DNA from: Rhexocercosporidium sp. MPI-PUGE-AT-0058
Taxonomy: Eukaryota > Ascomycota > Leotiomycetes > Helotiales
Length of the DNA: 64,000 nucleotides
Assembly (NCBI GenBank): GCA_020746875.1
Contig: JAGTJL010000017.1
Location: 1,240,001-1,304,000, forward strand
Direction: 5' to 3'
The notes beneath the pieces were generated by a model. The model was not told the origin of the DNA, searched no databases, and was given only the letters and a program-made list of their open reading frames with translations. Made by a program: the position numbers and the translations under genes. Positions 9,901-21,367 of this stretch are shown one piece after another. Positions within the stretch are counted from its first letter, which is position 1; each line of letters opens with the position of its first letter.

Positions 9901-12183
9901 CATGTCGGCGTGGAAAAAATGGGTGCCAGGTGTCACTTCAAAGCAATAATGAGTCACCGAATGCCTGAGATATCCACCTTCAGGGAGGATGGATCGAGAA
10001 CCACGTTCACTGCATCTGTGTCCTCGGAAATCTCCACGGATATACATGTGGAGTTTGTCGAGAGACTCTCAAAGAAAACATACACGATCTGGCAGTTTCG
10101 CAATCAATGATTCCTGGCCCTTATACTGGACAGTCCATCATATAATATAGAATGGTTGATTGTTGTCGGAGATTGGCAACCAGCTGCAGCACGAGATAAT
10201 TTTCCGGTACCACAAAGACACCAGCTCTCCCAAGCTCGAGTGATTGCTTTGGGACTCAAGACCTAATACAGTTTATATCATCCCGTCGGGTGAATATGTA
10301 AGGACGACACCCGCCTTCTCCCAGGTTTTCCATCCTTAACCTGCCAGCTCCTCTTACATTCAGTCTACCACAATTCAACAATGGTCACCAAATTGACAAA
10401 CCTCCAAACAAGTCATCAACATGCACTTTTCCTCAGCATTCTTCTTCCTCTATTTTAACGAAAGTTGAAGTAATTACTACAAGCAGTTATCCTTAAAGTT
10501 CTGCACTTGGGTTGGGTTATTTTCTTCTTTCTTTCCCTTCTTTGAAAGTCAGCAGTTTGACCTGAAGGGTTTTCTGCTGTTCTCTAGAGATACTGATGGC
10601 ACGATTCTGTGTGCCCCTGCGAAGCTCCTGTGTACTTACTTTAAAGGATGGCTGCATGTTTTTCCTCTCCTGAATGCTGAGAGCGACGATTTCGGACTGA
10701 GTGGAATGTTTGTTTACATATATCGCTTATTAGCGCCGATCCTTTCCGAGATGTGCCGCGGGTTGGCAAACAGTTTAACGGAATCTGCTTCTATAACGTG
10801 AACATCTTCTAAGGTGCTACACCAGAATTGCATTGCATTGATATAAGTTTCTATGATACGGGGAACATTAGAGAGGGGCAAAGGAATAGCAAACTTCCTT
10901 TTCCGTAGATCATGAGTCTCAGACTGTACAGACCTCGCACTGGCAGACAGGTGATGAGAGAAATTACGCTAGGAAAACAACGAACTCCTTCTGAAGGCAT
11001 TTTTGGTCGGCGAAAAGAACCCTTCTCGAGCTATTCATAAGCAACAGCTGTGTAGTTTTGGGAACCAGGACCGAAGACCCCTTGCATGCTGATGTGCAGC
11101 ATTAGGTCAATATTCTACGCAAGAGACAGGAGATGAGCCCAAAACACAGATCTATAAACTGGTGGAACGAACCATGGCCATTATAAGAAGTGGAGCAATG
11201 TTCATCGCCGACTGGTGCATCCCCATGTAATTTCGGAATCTAGGAGTGCAACTCCCGAGGCCGATGCGTCCCAACCCGAAGCGCGTCCCGCGGATTCCGA
11301 GCAGATGATGACTGGAAGGCCATTTCATCTTATTCACACTCTTGTGGAATATCGGTGTCTGTTGAAGTTGGGGACTACGTGCAAGTTTTGACACCAGTCC
11401 GTTTCTTGTGTCTAAACAAACTTTTTTAGGAGAATAGCAATTGATGTCTTCTAAAAAAACAGCCTTTGACGCCGAGGTTGACTATCCCTTTTCTTCGTCT
11501 GGCAATTCCACCAGATGCATATCCATGGCCAGCGCTTCGCACGTCGAATTTGTAGTGGAAGTGTTAAAACAGCCTAAACAACCTGTCTGGACTACTTATC
11601 TGAAAAGACCTAGCTAGTGAAGAGAGATGCGTAATTCAACAATATCCAGTTGCTTGACTTGTTCTCCATTATTGCTTCGTGGAATTGCAACTCGAGAAAC
11701 TATACCAGTAACTATTTAGTTTGATTGACCGCTCTAGCTCGCCTTTGTCAGATAGTAAAGTGAACTACTCTTCTAGTAACGAAACCATACACTTCATTTG
11801 ATGAGGGTTTGTGAGTTGACGAAACAGCATAACAGAAAAAAAGAAGATTCAGGGTTTGATGCGCGAAGGAAGAAAAGTTACCTGGACCTACTCAAGTAAA
11901 TTGAACTGATAATAAGCATGCCTGCAAAAGCCATGCAAGATAGCAAGGGCAGTCATATTTCCATGAAAGAAAAAGTACCGGCAGAAGTGCACTGTGTTCG
12001 GTATTCTGTTTTCTATACTGTCAAGGGATATCTAGGGTTGAGCGTTTTGGTCCACCTCCCAGTGTCTATCTCCATCTACCTCATAACCTAATACAACGCC
12101 TGTGAGGTATGCCCTCAGTACCCTCCGAACTCCTGGTATCCATTCCCACAAAAGAAAGTCGTTTCGTTTCGGCTCAATGCCCG
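9901..12183. other. Gene-poor region upstream of the CBM18 pseudogene
   Basis: No supported gene. About 35 codons are open on the minus strand around 10060-9965, in front of the first recognisable chitin-binding module, and may be a remnant of its 5' end. The remainder is short broken frames and A/T-rich mixed sequence. Confidence 0.5.
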
Positions 12184-13101
12184 TCAAACCCTTTCAGACG
12201 CATCAATGTCATATCGGAATGCCACCTTCTCATCCTGATATTGACCTGTCAAGATCTGGTAATGCAAAGGATCGGCTTGTAGCGATATTGGCTTCTTCAC
12301 AATGAATGCAACCGTCTCGTCATCCTCCAAGTATATCTGTCCCCTCCTTGCCCGTCGTGCACCGCATAATCTTCCACTGTAGAAGGTATTAGCATCAACA
12401 GCATTACAAGCGAGCGGGAGGCCTTACACATTCTCGACTCGTTCCACTAACTCCAACGCAATAACCGCAACCAAGAATAACAGCACAATGCCAACGACCA
12501 TCAGATCGCTATAATCCCTCGCCAGTCGCACGCCATGGAAGGATACATAATTCTCGGTATTGAACGCGGAAGTTCCGCAGAGCTGGACTGGACGGCGGGG
12601 TCCATCGACTTCCACTGCCTCGTCATGCTTCCTCCCATTCGCAGGTCGCAGAGACGCCCAGTACCGCTTCGCGTCCTCCTTTCGTAGATGAGGTAGCGCG
12701 CTCGTTGGTTTCGAGGCGTAGGATTCCTCCGAGCTGGCTCGTTGAGGTGGCTTTTGAATCGAGGGGCTAGAGGCGGGGTTGGTGAGAGAGAGCAGAAAGC
12801 TGGAGGAGAGAGGGCGATCCGAGGTCAACGCGACGCTGGGAAGGGTGTCTTTTGAGGGCGAGACGGGATGGTTATCGAAGCTTTGTGCGTCAAGAGTATC
12901 GGGAGAGGAGAGTTGGTGGGTAGGGAAGTGAGGATTCGTGAGGCGGGTAGGAGGTGTGTTTGGTTTGGAGGAGAGGAGGGCCGAACGGAAGCCTGCGCAC
13001 GATGTATAATGACAGTCGGAAGGGAAGAGAGTCTCTGGGAGAGGTGTTGCAGATGCAAGCTGGAGGAAGAGGAGGAGCGACAGTGGTGAAGTTGGCTTCA
13101 T
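12184..13101 (-). CDS. Unknown secretory-pathway type-I single-pass membrane protein
   Basis: Not recognised. Exons are 13101-12428 and 12376-12184 around a 51-bp intron (GTAAGG...GCTAATACC...CTACAG). The product is 288 residues. ATG 13101 was chosen over an in-frame ATG 24 codons upstream because it opens directly into a signal peptide, MKPTSPLSLLLFLQLASA. A Ser/Pro/Thr-rich lumenal part follows, with an early Cys pair (DCHYTSCAGF) and a later single Cys (VQLCGTS). One membrane segment lies at about residues 200-218 (VVGIVLLFLVAVIALEL). The second exon is a cytosolic tail of about 63 residues starting with basic residues (RLCGARRARRG). The tail continues in a good frame to TGA at 12186-12184, which supports the splice. 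The layout suggests a surface or secretory-pathway membrane protein; no function is proposed. Confidence 0.7.
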
Positions 13102-15804
13102 TTTGAGATGGTGTCGCGGCTGATAAAGATGGTGCTGGGTATTTTCCGAAGTGAGAGATCTTCGAGGTAGCAAGTCGAGCTTGGAACAATTGAACGATCC
13201 CTTGATCCCGATTCACCCCCGACAACGCCCCTGCCCTCTTATGATTCACGAATGCTTTGTTAGGGAGGAGAGAAGGTGCGTCGATGCAAACAGAGAGGCT
13301 GTTGTTGGCTGAATTCCTGAGGTGGTAGATATTCGAGTACAAAGAAAGAGGGGGGGTGCAACCTTTAAACACACCAAACCAGCAACCACACTTTACCGGG
13401 TGTAACTGTGCGCTTTACCGTCGACAACTCAAATGAGCATCGGCTCCCGCACTTGCAATGGGTCCTGGCACTGGTTGACCACTGTCACTGGCACACGATG
13501 ACACAAGGGAAGCTTCTCCGTGCCAGAGGATTGAGTGGTAATAATGGGGTTTAGTACGAAGTACGAAGTACGAAATAGTGACATTCCGGTACCATCAGAC
13601 CCCTGGGAGTGGTGGCGGAGTCTAGACACGATGGGCTCCTTGGACTCTCTGGGACCACCGTGGACCCCGATTCACGTCCAGGGGGCTCCAAGTGGGTTTG
13701 ACCATTGGCTCAGACGCATCGAACCCCATGTTTAGCCGCTGCAGCTCATTTGCAAACGGCCAAGAGCCTGCTGAACACAGCAGTAAGAGTGACCAGGAAT
13801 GGCAATACACGAGAACACATCTCAGATCACGCCAGTCAGCCTATCGGTGGGCATGGATGGGAAAGGAAGCAACGATGAGAGACATTGTTCTGCTGGAGAA
13901 TTTCTGAAGTCCTTGGAGAGATCAGGACAATCATTTCCGGCCCTCAAGAATCTGGAGTTGTTGGCTTTCATGGGATCCTTAATTCTCCTTACTCACGAAG
14001 GAGATGCCAGCCAGTCTCAGAATTAGGGTTTGTCCGTGCTAAATGCAACGTCAGGCACAGCTCGTTTCCTCTGACCTCACGGCTGATTGGGCCTCGGTTT
14101 CTTCTAAAGGCTTTCAAATCCGTGGCTTGATTACCTACATATCGATGCTGATTCAGACCACATTTGTCGATGGAATGACAGGGCGAATTCTTCGAGGATT
14201 GATCACCCAAAAAGTCGGAAAATGACCTACTATTCAGGTGAAAGTCAGGCTCGGAAATCATGGTCATGCCATTTTTTATACTTTGAGCGCATTATCTTAC
14301 AGTCGTCGTCGTTATTACTATTAGTCCAATTTACCAATGCACACTCGGATCTATGCCAAGTTCCTGTCAGATCAGACACACGAATCAACCCTGTCATTCC
14401 CTGATCTAAAAAGACAGTGCGTCTTTCCACTCACAACGTCTGGAGCTCCAGCCGCCAAGTCAAACAATCGACTTCTCAAGTCTCGACCAACGGCAAACAC
14501 GGCTGCCATTGCCTGCCAATCTTGAATCGTCTCAACTTGGTGTTGAAACGGGTCTATTCTGGTCTTTGTTGCTTGGTTATCCCCGACTTTAGAAATGAGG
14601 CATTATCCATGTGGGGCGAGAGCAAGAAACAAGCCCTGCCGAATTTGGGTATGAACCAGCGTGACAAGGGATACCCACATGGCACAGCCTCCATGTCAAC
14701 ACGAGAAAGGGCTCAAACGGGAAAGACCCACGAATTGCTAGATGAAGTGATTTACGACAAAAGGATTGACACACGAGGTGAGTCAATTTAGAAGCCTAGA
14801 AGAAGCTTACGCACTTGCATTCTTCTGTTCCGAGATCCTGCTATTCTTTGAATTCAAAACTTCGTCATTTGCAAAATTATCCATTTGGGCCATTCTTGTT
14901 TGAAACGTCTCGAGAATCTCCAGGAAAGGGAAAGTTCTTGTCGGTGGTCAAGGGAATGAGCGCAAGCCTTGAAACTCGCCAGTGGGATCGTCACAGGGGC
15001 TTGAGCGGAGCTTTTTGCTCTTGCTGCAGTCGCCATGTGGATCTGTACCTTGTTTCCGTTGAGAAGATGTTTCTTTATCTGAAGATCTGTCAGAGAGTTC
15101 GATGAAAAGTTTCGCATGGTAAGAATGATGGGCTTGGCTGAGGCCTTGGGGGAAACCATAGGCGTGTTGGCAAGGATCGTTGGTCTTTAATGGGAACGAC
15201 AGCCTTAGGTGGTGCGATTTCTGGCATATGCAGCCGATCTGCAGTATCAAAAGGGTTGTACCGCGGAAGATGTGACTGCTGGGATAAGAAGACTTGAATT
15301 CGGAGGAACCGCATTTCAACTGGAGGGCTGAAGATAGTTCGCGATCCGTTCTTGAGCTAGAGACCTCACGAGGGTCGAACACTTTGAGTTGGAAGACGGA
15401 TGCTGAGCTGTTCTAGTGAATGAAAGCAAGCATTCCGTCATACTCATGGTTCATAAATTAACATCAGATGAGAAAAAGCTCAAAGAGTCAAAAGCAGGAG
15501 GAAAGGGAACGGCTTCAGGGGAATTGTTATAGTCACGTGATGGCACAAACACTTTAAAATGGACAGGCGAATCTATTTCCGTGGCAACAGTGTATTACGC
15601 TTTTTGGAGTCTTCCAGTTACAACCATTATAGCAGAGGTTTGCAATTACGCATCCAAGTTGGAACGGCCTCACTAACTCAGATTCAGCTTCAGCCTCGCT
15701 CCCTAGTCCGCCAAGCGACAGAGGAGCCACATCATAGGTAGGCAAATCTCCCGAGGCTGACAACTTCCCATCTCACCTCACATGAAGAACTCTCCCAATA
15801 CATT
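13102..15804. other. Gene-poor region
   Basis: 2.7 kb between divergent genes. Several frames of 60-145 codons overlap on both strands (for example 15382-14948 minus, 14417-14791 plus), but none shows a domain, signal peptide or splice-supported extension. A short TACGAAG direct repeat sits near 13555-13573. Confidence 0.5.
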
Positions 15805-17310
15805 ATGGTGCCCAACCAGGCGCCTCCACCATCTGCGACAACTAAACAGCCTTTACCACCTTTGACACGAAGTACAACTCTCCCAGCCTACAATCCTCAA
15901 TCAATTGTGACCGACCGCTCCCTGCTCGCCCCAGAAGATGCCATCTATCAGGGCTCACCACCACGAAAGCAATCCGCCGCTGTGAACAAGCTGAAGGATC
16001 TACGCATGACAAATGGAAGCATCGGAGACTTGCGATCCTCCTCGAGAAGAGGTGGGCATGGAGATAGACCGAGGAGCGCCAGTCGGAGGAAGAAAGGCAC
16101 ATGGAAGAAGCTCCTATGGGTGAAGCAATCCTGTGAGTTGCGCGTCTACGATGGAGAATGAAGCTGATAATCAATAGACCCAGACAATTATACAGATCAA
16201 GATACCTTCCTCGAGCACCTACAGCGGAATCCGCGACTCCAACCGTACGACTTCTGGCCGCTGGTGGCAGATTCAACCGTTATTGTCCAGCACGTCTGTT
16301 CCGTCATAATCTTCATCGTCTGCTTCGTTGGAATCTACACGGAACGCGTCTCTCCAGGATCAGTTGTAGGATGGGGATCAATTGGCACGTTTCTAGGATG
16401 GGTACTATGGGATTGGTGGGTAGGACAAGAAGAACCGCAACAACCGTCGCCGCCAATCTTCACACAAGAAGCATCCGCGTCCAGCTCACTGTCGAACCTC
16501 AATCCGAATCCAGCATCTCTATCTACATCAAACCTCCATAACACCTCAAATCTAGCGCGTCATTCACACTCTGCATCAGCATCCTCAATCCAATCTACAG
16601 CTTCAGCACCACAGATCCCAACCCCGCGCTTCATACCCAACTACCCCTCCCCTGGATCCTCCCCTCCTCTCTCACCACGAACATCCCTCCGTCTATCAAC
16701 AGCAAAATCCGCTCTCCTGATCTACTTCACGCTTCTAGGCCTCTCACCCATCCTCAAGTCCCTCACAATGTCCACATCCGAGGATTCAATCTGGGCTATG
16801 TCTTTCTTGCTCTTCACGATCAACATATTCTTCTTCGACTACAGCATCCCGGCTGAGACATCCATTGGATCTGGTGTCAAGAACATCCCTGCGAGTCTAA
16901 GCACCAATGCTGCGTTAATGGCTTCTACAGTTCTAGCTTCGCGGCTAGAAGGCACGGGGGAGGTCTTCTCCCTAACGCTCTTTTCTATCGAAGTCTTCGG
17001 ACTCTTCCCAGTTTTCCGGCGTTATGCCAAGCAGCGATCCTGGAGAGGGCATATGGCCCTCACGACTCTTCTCGTCGTCGGCGCTGGTGGTGGAGTAGGA
17101 CTCATTCTTGGTCGTGGAGGTGATGGAGAAGGTTTCTGGGACTTTCCGTGGAAGAGTGGGCTAATAGGTGTTTTTATTGGAGTCTTCGCTACAGGTCTGG
17201 CGATGGGTGGTTGTTCATGGTGGCTGATTGGATTGCAGAAGTATAAGAATGAGATTCATGGCCCTTGGGATCCCGCGAGACCGATTATTCGGAGGCATTA
17301 TGATTATTAA
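15805..17310 (+). CDS. GPI2: GPI-GlcNAc transferase subunit Gpi2 (PIG-C)
   Basis: Membrane subunit of the ER complex that adds GlcNAc to phosphatidylinositol, the first step of GPI-anchor synthesis. Exons are 15805-16132 and 16178-17310 around a 45-bp intron (GTGAGT...GCTGATAATCAATAG); the product is 486 residues. The splice creates the family signature WKKLLWVKQSYPDNYTDQDT, followed by LQPYDFWPLVADSTVIVQH. At least six hydrophobic segments follow (for example VCSVIIFIVCFVGIY, LLIYFTLLGLSPI, LTTLLVVGAGGGVGLI). The first 100 residues are Ser/Pro-rich and basic, and a Ser/Asn/Ala-rich insert lies near residues 185-255; both are common additions in filamentous fungi. The C-terminus ends near NEIHGPWDPARP. 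The CFEM protein at 52314-53056 in this window would be a client of the pathway. Confidence 0.93.
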
Positions 17311-18545
17311 TTGACACGATGCCTAGGTAGATTTGATGTAATGCTAGACTGTTTTTCCTGGAGCTTCTCATTTCCGGATTGTCCACAGCTGTTGCATTCG
17401 TGCTGAAGACTCGGCCGCCTGCGCCGCCAGATTTGTCACCACGTACATGGGCCTGGACTGCTTGCGTACCTAACAACATTCAGAGTCCACTGTCACCTCT
17501 CAGGCTCGCTGACTCGTTACAAAAGCTGACTCTACCTATTTTCAACCCAGTGAGATAGATTGACAATGCTTGACCACAATTCTCAAGCTACCCAATCACC
17601 TGGAAGCAAACCTTATGCATATTACAAGTCGCGTTCCATGTGAAGTTCCAACTCGATGGACAAGATTGATGTCCGAAGAGCTATCTTTAGCGGACATAGG
17701 CGGCGATATTAAGAATCAAGGGAACGTATATGCAGTCTATGGAATGTCCACCGTAGATTGTAGTTGTTGCCATTAAGTGGAGTAGAAGTACCTCAAAAAT
17801 AATGCGCTCATAGTAGTTGGTATTTAGGTGAGATATGTATTTGTAGAATTGCTGTTTATGATCGGCAATTTCTTATGTTTGTTTGTGGTACGGTACTAGG
17901 CAACTGATATTTACTTTTTACCCGAATCACACCAAAACGCTACCTTTTCTACTCTCTCTAATATAAGCTACACTTCTTTAAATTAATATTCCTTTAAGGT
18001 ATATAATCTTTTTAATAATTCTAAGCTTTTATATTATTACGATTTTTAATTAAAAGTTAAGAATATAAGACTTTAGCAGGTCTAAGTATGATGTAGTAGT
18101 TTTAAGCTATATTTTGCGGGTAAAGTAGAGTTTTTAACTTAGTACTATCTTTATCTTACGATAAACTTTTTATATAACGTTTAAAATAAATTCCGAATTG
18201 ACAAAAGTATACTTAACCTTGTATTTAAGAAGTATAAAATAAGACTTAAAATTTAAACAGCGCTAAGTGGTCAAATTAACGATTGTTTAGGGCGTGTTTT
18301 GGTGTAGTTTGGTGTGTTTTAGGCAACCAGGTAAATATCAGTTGCCGGTGACTGTATGTGATCTGTGGTCGAGGAAGTTTCGTATGGATGGTATGGAGTT
18401 AAGTTTTAAGATTCTTGTGGATTATCTTGATGTTCGAGTAGATGGATGGGATTCAGTTGCCGGATGTTGATTAAAACAAAGAAATCAGAGCAAGTGAGCC
18501 AAAAAGCACCCTCCCGGGTATTAATAGCTGAAGGATATTTTGCGT
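17311..18545. other. Spacer holding an AT-rich transposon-like element
   Basis: No gene supported. It contains the element at 17899-18346, and strongly A/T-rich sequence fills the element's interior. Confidence 0.6.
17899..18346. mobile_element. MITE-like / RIP-degraded DNA transposon remnant with terminal inverted repeats
   Basis: The left end GGCAACTGATATTTAC (17899-17914) is matched exactly, inverted, by the right end (18331-18346). Inverted similarity continues inward, less perfectly: CACACCAAAACGC on the left faces GTTTTGGTGT copies at about 18296-18317 on the right. The interior from about 17930 to 18270 is visibly A/T-rich, with no reading frame of note, unlike both flanks. I saw no clear target-site duplication next to the repeats. 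A non-autonomous element or an internally deleted and mutated transposon fits best. Confidence 0.65.
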
Positions 18546-19690
18546 TCATATTGATTTCTTGTTAGGTTGCACGCTGTTACGAGAGCAACTGTTCATTCTT
18601 TTACATGGCTGAGAACCTCTCAAAATCAGCTTCTTAAATGCCAAGTTCCTTGACATTGGCACCTTTCCCCTTCTGACACCCTTCAAGCGACCTCTAGATC
18701 TCTCAGTCGTATCAAACGACGGTGCGTTTATCATCTCCTCATCCTTTACCACCCCCTTCCCTCCTCCAAGCCCATCATATGGATTCACCATTCCCTCATC
18801 CACACCCACCTTCCCCATCTTATCCTTCCTCTTGGAAAACCACAACTCAAAAGTATTCCGATCCATAAACTCCTGCACCAAACACCCAATTAAATACCTA
18901 GCTCCCCTCTTCGTCTGCAAGATCAGAACATCCAAGACATCTGTACAGAATTTCGCGAAGGCTTTGACTTCTCCGGCTCTCAGATCTTTCCCGTCCTCTG
19001 GAACGACCAGAACTTCCAATCTCGTATTTCGCCTTATTTCGTGTTTGTGATGTCTGTGATTCTGTTTATAGAGCTTGCTTTGGGGTTGAGGTACACTGAA
19101 GTTCCTCTAGGGGTCTTAGTAGAATAGATCCACATCTTGAGCAGCATATCCATGGCTATGGGGACCGGGGTGGATTGTGCCGCAAAAATAGGATGATCTC
19201 TAGGGACGTTGACTGGGCGGAATTTTTCTCCATCAAGTTCAGCATAACATTGAATTTTGATACCCGACACTTGACTTGTTAGACCGTGGTCATTTGAAAG
19301 CGATAGAAACTTATCATGAAGAGGCTTGTCTTCATGAACGAATTAATCGACTGCGAATTCGATATCTTTAAGGGCGATATCACGAGGAATTAGTTTGTCG
19401 GCTGCGGCATTGGCACGTTCAGAAGCTAACACGGCAACAGAACCAGTAAATTTTACAGGAGAATCTTTGCCAGCCTGAAGTCTATTCATGAACTCATTCT
19501 GTGCAGTCTCTTCAGATAAAGATGTGTAGATCGCCAGATCATGAACTGAGTCGAAGTGTCGTGACGCATCAACCTGCACGATGTGAGATTCGAAATCGTT
19601 CACGGGTGTTGGAAGAGACTCTTGAAGTTATGGCTCCATATCGTCAGCTCCAGTGTCTGGGTTGGAGATCGGCTTTCAGGTAACCCAGAA
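18546..19690 (-). pseudogene. Pseudogene of unknown protein family
   Basis: One minus-strand frame reads as protein-like sequence for several hundred codons but is interrupted. It runs through PTPVNDFESHIVQVDASRHF, ELDGEKFRPVNVPRDHP and AMDMLLKMWIYSTKTPRGT. Interruptions are TGA at 19678-19676, TAA at 19630-19628 and TAA at 19345-19343. A frameshift near 19095-19110 then moves the coding-like signal to another frame (RLEVLVVPEDGKDL, TDVLDVLILQTKRGARYL), which stays open to 18546. Each stop could arise from a CAA or CGA codon by C-to-T change, the direction expected from RIP or deamination. No domain was recognised. The frame upstream (19906-19680) is open but less convincing and is left out. 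The inverted-repeat element ends 200 bp away. Confidence 0.6.
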
Positions 19691-21367
19691 GAATCTTGGG
19701 AACCCTATGTTGGGGAAGTGTAGGTTGACATGGTGGAATTTTGTTGGGCGGGGGCTTGTGATACAGGTCTTCTGTATAGCGCAAATTTCAATGCAGAGAG
19801 CTTCATTAGTAGTAGTGAATTCCATTAAGCAATAGCTTCCGAATTTGCGAGTTGAGAATTGGACGTCTGCAGTGGGGCGACAGATCAGTGAAACCTTTGA
19901 GTGCAATGTTCGGATTTGGCAGTGGGTACTGTGATCGGGTCAGATTGGAATGGAATGAAAATAAATAGGGGCAGCTAGCGCTGAATTTGATTTGCAAATT
20001 GAATTCGGGTTTGTCTTGATCGTTGAATGGGGCACAAATAAAGGCGTGCCAGGGTCACATCAATGCGGTGGCTTGACACAACCGGTAGGAAAGTGAAAAG
20101 GCTGATGGTGCCATGTTGCATGCTAGCTATGCAACCTCGTGCACATGGAAAACCCGAGAACCACTTCTTCATTACGAAATACCATTTTGACTCGCCAGTA
20201 AGTTCGGACTTGAAGGCTTTGGCTGCTTGGAAAGTGCAAGGCTTTACACTTTTAGCTTAGAGGCTATCACATCAATTGAGTGATCTATTTCCCGTGAGCA
20301 GGAATCTTCTTGTACGCCAACCGATATCATTCAGAAGAAAAAAGAAGAAAAAGGAAGAAAAAGAAAAAGAAAAGAAAAGAAAAAAAACCTTCTCACAGTC
20401 ATTGAAGTGTTGTTGTGATCACTGTGATAAAAAATTAATTAAGATAAAGAACGCAGATACAAGCAAATCAAGCATCATTGGGATGATGCAACGGCTCTGT
20501 CCATTATACTGATATTTTATGTCAAGGTAAAACCGATAGGTGCGCCTACGCATTGGCAAATCGTGCCGTAACAGGGTTGGGTGCATGAGTGGCTCGCTTA
20601 TCTTAAGCGAGGGGACAACAACAAGGAGTGAGCACATTATAGAATTTTAACGTTGCCGTTAGTGTCCCAAATTCATTTCATATCTATGAACTTTTGATTG
20701 GGTATTATTTCGAATAGTTGGGAGTTGTTGAGAGAAGTTAAAAAATGTTGAAATGCCGAGTTGGCATTCTCACTGCAAAGACTGATCTGAGATGTACGAA
20801 ACGCTGAGTTTAGACTGCCTTCCACGATATCCAATACATCATTTGGAAAACATCATACAAAAAGAAGTAATGATGGTGGGTTGGATGCTCTGCATACTTA
20901 AACGTAACTCTTGTGACGGTTTATTTGCTTCGAGGATGGTGGCGCTGGTTGGTGTGGCTTACTTGGCGCTGTTGTTGTCAAATGACAAAAAATTTTGACC
21001 GTTGTCAAACACACAGCACCCCGCAAAGCTCCATGAATCATATGCTATCTCGACCAATAAAATTACAGACATTCAACAACCATGTGTGCGCCGGCCGCTA
21101 GCGACCTCGCGACAAGTTGGTCAGCCTCGCTCGTGCCCTCCATCCCACGACTACCCCACCTCATCCTGTCACCAACGTCTTTTTTTTTTCCTTGGAAGCA
21201 GCACCACAAGACTGGCGGACTCTCCGATAAGAACCGTTTTGGGTTTTCCCTTGCTTGCCAATGCAATTTACTTGATTTGCCTCTGTTATTCCAGTTTCTG
21301 ATCAATTCGACCAATGCCTCTCTGCCAACTCAACTCCACAACCGGGCTGGCAGACGCCATCATCACA
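19691..21367. other. Gene-poor spacer with a polypurine tract
   Basis: No supported gene. A purine tract of about 55 bases (A and G only, mostly AAAG/AAGAA units) lies at about 20335-20389. A T9 run lies at 21181-21189, in the leader of the next gene. Confidence 0.55.

Noticed and set aside
14948..15382. 145-codon minus-strand frame upstream of GPI2
   Set aside because: Overlapped by frames of similar size on both strands, with no recognisable motif; treated as chance.
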